NCBI GenBank assembly: GCA_026874595.1
Contig: CM049306.1
Coordinates: 101,447,142-101,511,141, forward strand
Reading direction: 5' to 3'
Origin: Sipunculus nudus
Taxonomy: Eukaryota; Annelida; Sipuncula; Golfingiida; Sipunculidae
Length of the DNA stretch: 64,000 nt
A program made the position numbers and the translations under genes. Shown here piece after piece: positions 41,001 to 45,885 of the stretch. Within the stretch, counting starts at the first letter, position 1; every line of letters starts with the position of its first letter. The notes under the pieces are model-generated. The model did not search any database. It was not told the DNA's origin and worked only from the letters and a program-made list of their open reading frames with translations.

Positions 41001-44000
41001 TAACTGTGCGTATATATTAATGGACTGTATAGGGAATTCCTGTGAGGTAAAGTTCTTACAACGCCTGTAGAATCCTTTAATTTCTGGCTGACTGTGCGTA
41101 TATATTAATGGACTGTATAGGGAATTCCTGTGAGGTAAAGTTCTTACAACGCCTGTAGAATTCTTTTTATTTCTGGCTAACTGTGCGTATATATTAATGG
41201 ACTGTATAGATAATTCCTGTGAGGTAAAGTTCTTACAACGCCTGTAGAATCCTTTAATTTCTGGCTAACTGTGCGTATATATTAATGGACTGTATAGGGA
41301 ATTCCTGTGAGGTAAAGTTCTTACAACGCCTGTAGAATCCTTTAATTTCTGGCTAACTGTGCGTATATATTAATGGACTGTATAGGGAATTCCTGTGAGG
41401 TAAAGTTCTTACAACGCCTGTAGAATCCTTTAATTTCTGGCTAACTGTGCGTATATATTAATGGACTGTATAGGGAATTCCTGTGAGGTAAAGTTCTTAC
41501 AACGCCTGTAGAATTCTTTTTATTTCTGGCTCACTGTGCGTACATATTTTAGGACTGTATAGGGAATTCCTGTTAGGAAAAGTTCTTACAACGCCTCTGT
41601 GATGAATGTATTTCCTTGTTCATTGAAGCTAGTAGACAACTTGGCACATGACACACTGAGAAAATTAAAAAACATGTAACTGAAGGGGGTTCCATTGTGT
41701 ATTTGCGGGAGGTGAAAGGTCACTGGTTGGAAAACTCCATCTGCCAAACTCCAAATGGTTTGTCTGACTCGCCTGCCAGACGTACGTCTTGAATGTGTTT
41801 TATTGTTTTGTCGGGCACCTCACATATTATAAACATGTGGATAAAAACAGAGCCAACAGCCTGTATATCTATTTCCGAAGGGTTCAAGGGCTTATCTTAG
41901 TTATCGTAGTAAAATTAGGCTTGGTTTCAGGTACAAATGCATCAGCATTTGGAAATTTCGCATTACAATTGGATTTAAATACAGATTTACAAGAAATCCT
42001 GCTTTTGAACGTGCATTTAAATGCAGAGCTGAAAAAGAATAATAATAATAATAAAATAATAATAAACTGATCTAAGAATCATGTAATAATATTTCAGTAC
42101 ACTCTACCATGTATTGATAGAAATGTTACAAGTTCATTTGGTAGAGTATTCACAGATATGTTGATATCAGATTGCAAAATAGAATCAACGTATAAATACA
42201 TTTGTAAATGCGTTTGTATTTTATAATTTTGATTTATTGCATTTGGTAATATTAAATTTTTCTCTGAAACATTTGCATTTAAATGCACTCAAACGAATCA
42301 GACCCAAAGAATAATATATTATAGCAGTTGAGATTAAGATCAAAGATGAACAGGCTTTATGATTATATTATGAAAGATAAATGTACATTCAAAGTAACAT
42401 TTTGACCATTTCACAGGCCAAGTAGGTCACAGGTCACCATGGTTCCGTGGTCACCTTCCACTCCACGTGGACCATCCAAGATGGGAGAAATACACCCTCC
42501 CCACCAGACCAGCCAGGTCAACGTTTGCTCCGCCTACAGCTGCCCCATCATCCGTCGATCAAGGCATGTATGACGTCACAGGTTACAAAAACAGCATTAT
42601 TGAAAATTCAGTTGTATACATTTTCACTTTAAAACATTACATTTGAAAACGTACTCCATTTAGAAAAAAGAGACTAGAAAAAGCTAGGTTCAAGTTTCCC
42701 TTTTATAAATATCAAAATAATTTTGGTATTATACATGTGCCTCATTAAAGGACAGTACATTGATAGTTCTGTCAATTGTCTTGCATAAATAGTAATATCA
42801 TTTTGGTATTAATTATATGCTTATGTTTATGTTTATTGCGTGTTTAGGCCCTGTTACGACAGATGCGCCGCCTGTTGACGAGAGTATACCTGTACTCGCC
42901 GTCAGGGTGCGCAATGACCAGGATGTGTGCTTTCGGTGGCCTCGTGCTGCCCTCTATAACTGGTACAAAGCTCTTCAGGACAGAAGTGAGTAAAAGATCC
43001 TATTTTTCACTTCATATATATATCTTTGTCATAAACGTGTTTTACTAATAGTGTAACGCAAACATGGAAATGTGTGACCCTAGTGCTATGCACAGGCAAC
43101 CTCATGAACATGAAGAAAGTGATATAAACAAGGTTAATGTTTTTAGGAAGGTTTCTTTTTATGTTTTGTATAAAAGGTAAAATAAAAAAAATATAAATAA
43201 TTCTTCTACATATGACGTTTCTGAACGTTAATGTTTTACAATTACATAATTATAAACCAGTACGTGTAGGGGATTCAATTACTGTTCTATCGGTCCTCTC
43301 TAGGTTGTTTAATTTTATAGCGCTATTAAAGAAAAACGCATTTTTATTTAGATGCCACACCATAACTACGATTGAACATCTGTTTAATGATCATTAATAT
43401 TAGCTATAGTGTTGTTTTATTCATAAATCCATAGCTCTCCAAGTGCGCATGCGCATACGTACGTCGTCTGAGGGACAGGCGTTCATGACACAAATTGACA
43501 TCAACAGCGCCGGCCGGATAAGGGTGTATGTGTCTCAGTACGCCATGCGTATCAACAGCACGGTTGTGAGATGGGGTCAGTCTGTATCACTTCCGGGAAT
43601 AACAGCCACCGAAGACATGGTACTGATTATGCCTTTTGATGGTGTTGCCATGGAGATTCACCGCGTGCCCACCTCAGGACCACAAGGACCAATTTTGATT
43701 CTGTACATTAAAGAAACAACGTCTCTATCAGGCAAACAATCCGGCATTCTAGGTAAGTGAATCGACAAATTATCAAGTATAATCATATACATGTACATTG
43801 CTGATATATAAATGGATTCCGAATCACTTCTGGTAACATTTCAGTCACATTATATATTTCAAAGGCTGAAATATGAAAACATATTACTGGTGTGGTGTTC
43901 TCCACCCTTTTAAGTGGGTTGTCCGTAACACTGTTCGGTGCTTTTTGTTCAACGTATATACAGATATACTACAAAGCCACAACTGGTCTAGTTTTATAGA

Positions 44001-45470
44001 TACTTCTAGATTTTGCCACTTTTCTTTACAGATGTGTATATTGAGCATATATGTTTTGTTATAACAGTGCTTGTTGTATCTCCAGACAAATTCGGGATAC
44101 TATGGTTTAAGAACGGTCGCGCCGCCGCCGCCGCCACAGAGATTTCATTTTTGACGGAAATATTTTACAGATCTTTACCAAACTTGACATGTGCATAGAT
44201 ATGGGTGAGAGGACGAAGCCTATTTAAAATGGGGTTATGATCTTTATAGGAGAGTGGCCTTGGCCTTGAATAGGTCCATTTTTGGGGAAAATCACACAAA
44301 TTCTGAAATGTCTCAAGAAATCTTGCATGGATTGATCCAAAAATCAAGTTGACCGATAATCTTGGATAGTGTTGTCATGTGACGGAAACTGGTGGCGCCA
44401 CCTTCTGTCCTTTTCTGGTTTTCGCGCCTTTTAATACCCCATCCTTGCCACTTCACAGTACTGTGAGCATTATAAGTCAAAAAGTAATGGACAGATTTCT
44501 TTCATTTTATGCATATACATAGACATGGGTTATGGGAAGATGTATATTTTAATTGGGGTCATGATCTTTCATATTTGAGTGGCCTTGACCTTGAATAATA
44601 AATGGTAGAAATCACACAAAATCATAAATACCTCAATAAGGGATGCATAGATTGGTCCAAAATCAAATTGACTGAAGATCTTTGATGGCTTAGTCTTCTG
44701 CGGAAGACAGGTAGCGCCACCTTCTGTCATTTTCTTGTTTTTGTACCTTTTAATACCCCATCATTGCCACTTGACAGTACTGTGAGCATTATAAGTCTTA
44801 AACAAATGAACAGATAGGGCTGAAATTGTACATGTCCATTGATCTTGGATACCTCCATCTTGTATTCAAGACTGGTGACGCCATCTGCAATCGTTTTGTT
44901 GTGGTGTCCATCTGTACATATGCTTTGCGTGAAAATTGTTCATATGTCTGGAGTGGTTCGAGGTATTGGTCTGAAATTTGGCATGTCTATCCATCTTTAA
45001 AAATTTTCTCGTAAACAAACACGTAGCACCACATACCTTCCCGCTTCCGTAAAATAAATCATGCTCTTTTCTGATGCGTGATTCTCCGTATTGGCCCCTA
45101 TATTTGGTGATAAAATATTGTTTCTCATGATGATGGATGGAAGAAACTATAGTGGCTTGCCAAGTGTCAGTATAATATGCTACTGTAGATGGGGGGGGGG
45201 GGGTGCTATTCTTAAAGGGCGGGGGATTAATTGTCTGGGGATACTATGGCACCTGCGGTGCCATGCAAGGAATATCTAGTTTTCATTTGCTTTTTAGCTC
45301 CAGCGAGTGATTGGTATCTGAGTGACAAAACCCTGTACACGTCATCCACCACGGGTTTCCCAGGATACGGACCTCGTTCGATCGCCAACGGAAGGATCAC
45401 GTGTGTAACACCCTACGATGATCTGTTCAAAGTCCTTGGCTCACAGGCATACGGGTTCCAAATCTTATAG
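13855..45470 (+). CDS. Inter-alpha-trypsin inhibitor heavy chain-like secreted protein (12 exons joined)
   Basis: Twelve exons join in one frame to 2586 nt, 861 residues plus stop; vertebrate ITIH chains are about 900. Seen: hydrophobic signal peptide (residues 1 to about 18); VIT domain (about 26-150); von Willebrand A domain (about 262-440) with a full metal site (D269, S271 and S273 in DTSGSM, T340, D372 in LTDGK); helix-rich segment with VETMWAYLRLRHLL; YNFLTPLTSM at 570-579, an ITIH hallmark; Pro/Thr-rich linker (about 605-665); C-terminal ITI_HC_C-like domain (about 666-861). N-glycosylation sequons at N129, N333 and N739. Intron phases 1-11 are 0,2,2,1,0,1,0,1,1,1,1. Family knowledge: ITIH proteins are extracellular and in vertebrates bind hyaluronan. 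No Kunitz domain is seen. The precise ITIH subtype cannot be assigned; function in this animal is inferred. Confidence 0.9.
13924..17523 (+). other. ITIH-like intron 1
   Basis: A phase-0 intron of 3.6 kb. It holds a poly-C/poly-A junction at about 15404-15429 and scattered short open frames (for example 14159-14476) with no recognisable protein similarity. Nothing else stands out. Confidence 0.7.
17524..17687 (+). CDS. ITIH-like exon 2: N-terminal half of VIT domain
   Basis: The acceptor is a T-rich tract ending CAG at 17521-17523; the donor is GTAAGT at 17688 (phase 2). The peptide starts ADVFDITSLHINADIWHRLA and continues to FNLPDGAMVNHVSV. The alternating hydrophobic pattern and the FxLPxGAxxxxxSV segment are typical of VIT domains, which precede the vWA domain in ITIH proteins. 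Confidence 0.88.
17688..21376 (+). other. ITIH-like intron 2
   Basis: A phase-2 intron of 3.7 kb. It is mostly AT-rich unique-looking sequence. A GC-richer patch at about 20560-20690 (GGCCCGCTCGGGGCGCTG and following) is unlike its surroundings but shows no gene signal. Confidence 0.65.
21377..21469 (+). CDS. ITIH-like exon 3: middle of VIT domain
   Basis: A 93-nt exon with phase 2 at both ends, so skipping it would keep the frame. Acceptor CCACAG, donor GTAAGT. It encodes TVNGQAMMASVVEKMDAKKD then SGKSVPNPIPR; VNGQ-x-VEK is the usual VIT pattern before the loop that carries K/A-rich residues. The donor runs directly into a (TATATG)n repeat. Confidence 0.87.
21473..21502 (+). repeat. (TATATG)n microsatellite at exon 3 donor
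   Basis: About four to five TATATG-type units start inside the donor region (GTAAGTATATGTATATG). It is intronic. Confidence 0.85.
21881..22103. repeat. Poly-G-rich non-autonomous element fragment
   Basis: It begins CAGGCGCAGATTTTTTGCAG and ends CCTGGATCCGCGCCTG, with two tandem G-rich halves each preceded by TTGTCTAAAAAA. The ends are roughly inverted (CAGGCGC...GCGCCTG), but no clear target duplication is visible. Similar GGATCC-type ends next to poly-G occur at about 9655-9671 and 28625-28650. Confidence 0.5.
22618..23980. mobile_element. TA-flanked terminal-inverted-repeat element (Tc1/mariner-type MITE-like)
   Basis: The left end reads CTGTAGATTCAGATAATATC and the right end, reverse complemented, CTGTAGATTCAGAAATATTA. 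Both continue with AAATTTCGTGG-like blocks, giving imperfect inverted ends of about 45 bp. TA flanks both sides (22616-22617 and 23981-23982), the target duplication expected of Tc1/mariner elements. No transposase frame is visible in the 1363 bp, so it is non-autonomous. A third, one-sided copy of the terminus lies at 25125-25210. Confidence 0.65.
23981..24045. repeat. (TA)n microsatellite next to MITE end
   Basis: About 32 TA units starting exactly at the TA flank of the 22618-23980 element. A shorter TA tract is at 23818-23837, inside the element. Confidence 0.95.
24180..24415 (+). CDS. ITIH-like exon 4: C-terminal half of VIT domain
   Basis: Acceptor TTATTTTAG at 24171-24179, donor GTATGT at 24416 (phase 1). 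The peptide includes LPGRAVIMLNVTYVEVLQRR followed by FGTYEY, which fits the end of a VIT domain (beta strand, then T/Y-x-E-V-L-x-R-R). A sequon (NVT) lies at residue 129. Confidence 0.9.
24416..24956 (+). other. ITIH-like intron 4
   Basis: A short phase-1 intron of 541 bp, AT-rich. I see no repeat or regulatory signal in it. Confidence 0.8.
24957..25120 (+). CDS. ITIH-like exon 5: VIT to vWA connector
   Basis: Acceptor GCCCAG, donor GTAAAG at 25121 (phase 0). It encodes a beta-rich connector ending FRINYVINHSNRAGEIQ, which in the family leads into the FVHYL segment before the vWA domain. A transposon-like sequence begins within a few bases of this donor (see findings). Confidence 0.88.
25125..25210 (+). 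repeat. MITE terminus abutting exon 5 donor
   Basis: AAGTGGATTCAGAAAATACA followed by TTTAAAATTTCGTG and TTCGTGGGG matches the terminus of the 22618-23980 element over roughly 80 nt. It starts at about +3 to +5 of the intron. Confidence 0.65.
26257..28393 (-). mobile_element. Complete copy of an unclassified dispersed element (AGCTCAGCTGAC family)
   Basis: Read on the minus strand it starts TTTTAAGCACAGCTGACTG, followed by AAGTCATCTGAGCTATAG and a GTCCGTC-rich tract, and ends with GACCCATGG-type sequence (here GTCATGACCCATGGATCAC). The same pair of ends bounds the copy nested at 55973-57714. Inside are about four modules of some 340 bp (repeat points at 26893, 27233, 27571 and 27982). Each has CGCATCTTTTAAGGTCTC, then usually GGTGGCGCCACC, then CTGCAGAAACTGATG. 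No protein-coding capacity is seen. Confidence 0.6.
26447..26464. repeat. (TG)n microsatellite
   Basis: About nine GT units within the dispersed element of intron 5. Confidence 0.9.
28625..28660 (+). repeat. CAGTGGCGGATAC terminus with G-rich tract
   Basis: CAGTGGCGGATACAAAGGGG resembles the ends of non-autonomous hAT-like elements that carry poly-G next to the terminus. The partner end was not identified. Confidence 0.4.
29600..29952 (+). repeat. Copy of ACCTGTAACA-ended element
   Basis: Blocks CTCTAAACACAGCCCCT, CTTCTCACCC, GCTGTGTCTCTAC and the terminal ACACCTGTAACA occur in the same order at 49918-50230, so the two regions are diverged copies of one element. The left limit of this copy is not clear. 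Confidence 0.5.
29988..30022. repeat. (TA)n microsatellite
   Basis: About 17 TA units, some 35 bp after the ACCTGTAACA element end. Confidence 0.95.
30395..30500 (+). repeat. tRNA-like SINE head
   Basis: Contains an A-box-like AAGCGGTAGGTACGCCGGAC and a B-box-like GGGTTCGACTCC, then TATTTTCCCCTGAA and TTGTCTTCGTAACA. The same arrangement is at 49700-49800. It is a tRNA-derived pol III promoter relic rather than a functional tRNA gene: the acceptor stem does not pair. Confidence 0.6.
30741..30895 (+). repeat. 83-bp direct duplication
   Basis: GGAAGTGGAGAAGATCGGGG recurs 83 bp later (30741 and 30824), and the sequence after each copy is similar. It looks like a recent local duplication of two units. 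Confidence 0.75.
31395..31683 (+). CDS. ITIH-like exon 6: first half of vWA domain with MIDAS
   Basis: Acceptor TTTTTTCCAG, donor GTAAGT (phase 1). It encodes GHFVHYLSVDKGDPLPKNVL then FVLDTSGSMAGPRLQMMKDA. DTSGSM is the DxSxS metal-ion-dependent adhesion site. MLRSRDRFNIMAYNRRVKRW follows, matching the family's D-x-F-x-ø-x-x-F/Y-x-x-x-V-x-x-W pattern. A sequon lies at N333. Confidence 0.95.
31978..32071 (+). repeat. (TTA)n microsatellite
   Basis: About 30 TTA units with rare interruptions. It creates an artefactual poly-Leu frame on one strand and poly-Ile on the other. Confidence 0.95.
32060..32800 (+). repeat. GGATACTATGG-family dispersed repeat, copy in intron 6
   Basis: Starts near ACGGATACTATG followed by a GCCGCC-rich block, then modules with CATAGATCTTGGA and GGTGGCGCCACC (32383-32394) and a near match at 32674. 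Modules with CATCTGCAATCGTTT and TTTGCT.TG.GTGAAAATTG match the copy at 44080-45283. Confidence 0.6.
33204..33895 (+). CDS. ITIH-like exon 7: second half of vWA and helical region
   Basis: The largest exon (692 nt); acceptor CCCTTCAG, donor GTAGGA (phase 0). It supplies the remaining MIDAS residues (T340 in STNINKAL and D372 in FLTDGKATEG), then LHALGFGATVDFEFLQKLAR, the beta-strand region with YFRGSEVIVAGKL, and HVETMWAYLRLRHLLSKLM. These blocks occur in the same order in vertebrate ITIH chains. Reading continues past 33895 only to a stop at 33905, which supports the donor. Confidence 0.95.
33896..36008 (+). other. ITIH-like intron 7
   Basis: A phase-0 intron of 2.1 kb. From about 34390 to 35911 it is a minus-strand relative of the AGCTCAGCTGAC family, including a run of about 126-bp modules around GATGGCGCCACCAGT (34443), GGTGGCGTCGCAAGT (34569) and GGTGGTAACACCAGT (34695), and ending in a GACGACAGACGACGGACGA tract. 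Confidence 0.7.
34390..35911 (-). repeat. Diverged dispersed element with GGTGGCGCCACC modules
   Basis: The right end, read on the minus strand, is TTTTAAGCGTACCTGTCAGC followed by GTCCGTCGTCTGTCGTCC, comparable to the element at 26257-28393. It contains three diverged modules of about 126 bp and one exact GGTGGCGCCACC (35439-35450). The far end was not located. Confidence 0.5.
36009..36111 (+). CDS. ITIH-like exon 8: YNFLTPLTSM segment
   Basis: Acceptor CCATTGCAG, donor GTGAGC (phase 1). It encodes YNFLTPLTSMKVKTRSLIKK and about 14 further residues. The Y-x-F-x-T-P-L-T-S-M block is one of the most conserved ITIH segments and follows the helical region directly. The donor is only about 40 bp from the start of the 88-bp satellite array. 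Confidence 0.92.
36112..42416 (+). other. ITIH-like intron 8
   Basis: A phase-1 intron of 6.3 kb, most of it the 88-bp satellite (36150-41596). The remaining 0.8 kb before exon 9 is AT-rich with a short (AAT)n tract at about 42038-42066. Confidence 0.85.
36150..41596 (+). repeat. 88/89-bp intronic satellite, about 62 tandem copies
   Basis: The unit contains GTATAGGGAATTCCTGTGAG, then GTAAAGTTCTTACAACGCC, TGTAGAATCCTTTAATTTC and TGGCTAACTGTGCG. Spacing between successive GAATTC sites is 88 or 89 bp, depending on GAATCCTTTAATTTC (88) or GAATTCTTTTTATTTC (89). From the first site (36171) to the last (41564) this gives about 61 intervals. Central copies are nearly identical; copies at 40260-40760 and at both edges are more diverged. 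All frames contain stops, so it is non-coding. Confidence 0.97.
42417..42563 (+). CDS. ITIH-like exon 9: Pro/Thr-rich linker (probable GC donor)
   Basis: Acceptor TTTCACAG; in frame it encodes a linker with GHLPLHVDHPRWEKYTLPTR and then PARSTFAPPTAAPSSVDQ. To reach exon 10 in its only open frame, the exon must end CAAG followed by GCATGT, a GC-AG intron (phase 1). An alternative uses the acceptor before 42433 and a GT donor at 42568; it keeps the same downstream frame but gives a less linker-like peptide (HHGSVVTFHSTWTIQDGR...). I prefer the first because its Pro/Thr/Ala composition runs smoothly into exon 10 (PVTTDAPPVDE). Confidence 0.7.
42564..42847 (+). other. ITIH-like intron 9 (probable GC-AG)
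   Basis: A 284-bp phase-1 intron, AT-rich, bounded by GCATGT and TGTTTAG in the preferred model. No repeat is seen. Confidence 0.65.
42848..42985 (+). CDS. ITIH-like exon 10: start of C-terminal domain
   Basis: Acceptor GTTTAG, donor GTGAGT (phase 1 at both ends). The frame PVTTDAPPVDESIPVLAVRV then RNDQDVCFRWPRAALYNWY was chosen because one alternative hits TGA after nine codons and only this one matches the phase of exon 11. VCF with a preceding hydrophobic strand resembles the LCFNI block that opens the ITIH C-terminal domain. Where vertebrate chains have a DPHF cleavage motif before this strand, the sequence here reads DESIPV. Confidence 0.85.
42986..43434 (+). other. ITIH-like intron 10
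   Basis: A 449-bp phase-1 intron. It is AT-rich and nothing else is seen in it. Confidence 0.8.
43435..43752 (+). CDS. ITIH-like exon 11: core of C-terminal domain
   Basis: Acceptor AATCCATAG, donor GTAAGT (phase 1 at both ends). It encodes TLQVRMRIRTSSEGQAFMTQ, IDINSAGRIRVYVSQYAMRI and MVLIMPFDGVAMEIHRV. The strands and the ø-x-F-D-G-V-x-M-x-I-x-R pattern suit the ITI_HC_C fold. A sequon (NST) lies at residue 739. The pyrimidine tract of the acceptor is weak. Confidence 0.88.
43753..45297 (+). other. ITIH-like intron 11
   Basis: A phase-1 intron of 1.5 kb; about 44080-45283 is a dispersed repeat whose 3' end reaches the acceptor region of exon 12. Confidence 0.75.
44080..45283 (+). repeat. 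GGATACTATGG-family dispersed repeat, copy in intron 11
   Basis: Begins near CCAGACAAATTCGGGATACT followed by a GCCGCC-rich block and ends AATTGTCTGGGGATACTATG, then GCACCTGCGGTGCCA and AATATCTAGTTTT. CCAGACAAATT and AATTGTCTGG are near-inverted. Internal modules carry GGTGGCGCCACC (44391-44402) and GGTAGCGCCACCT (about 44709). It includes a 13-base poly-G. A copy with the same 3' end lies at about 7590-8106. Confidence 0.6.
45298..45470 (+). CDS. ITIH-like exon 12: C-terminus and stop
   Basis: Acceptor TTTGCTTTTTAG; the phase-1 join gives APASDWYLSDKTLYTSSTTG and then a Cys-containing tail ending LGSQAYGFQIL followed by TAG. DWYLSD at this position resembles the terminal strands of ITIH chains. 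The acceptor's pyrimidine tract begins right where a dispersed repeat ends (about 45283). Confidence 0.85.
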
Positions 45471-45885
45471 TATTAATAAGAGAAGATTCAAGATGTACAA
45501 AGCAAACTGATATTTGAGCCTGATGGCGAGTTTATTTATATCATTTAGACATACAGAGTGCTGCAATGTGAATTCGGGCCTGAATAGAATCACCGCCTTG
45601 TTATATGCATACAGTTAAGACAAACTGCATGTGTGACAAAAGAGACGATTAAAAAACAGTTGAAAGAAATTCCTCTTAAGTAAATGTATTTTTATATTGT
45701 ATATCCTAAACAGATTATCTCAAGCAAATGATAAGAACTCCGGAAGTGCATTTTTACAGCGCCAAGCGCATTTAAAATGATACCTAGCAGAGCTATAGAC
45801 ACATCAGAGGCACACATGGGAGCTCCTGTATTGCATGTTGCTTTAAGTACGATGCGAACTTGAATAAAAGGATGTATACGCCTTT
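45471..45885 (+). terminator. Probable 3' UTR and polyadenylation signal of the ITIH-like gene
   Basis: The first canonical AATAAA downstream of the stop is at 45863-45868, about 390 nt after TAG, with no repeat element in between. The exact cleavage site cannot be seen. Confidence 0.4.

Noticed and set aside
36150-41596. Regularly repeated array that could be mistaken for a CRISPR
   Set aside because: There are no unique spacers; the whole 88-bp unit repeats, and the context is a eukaryotic intron.
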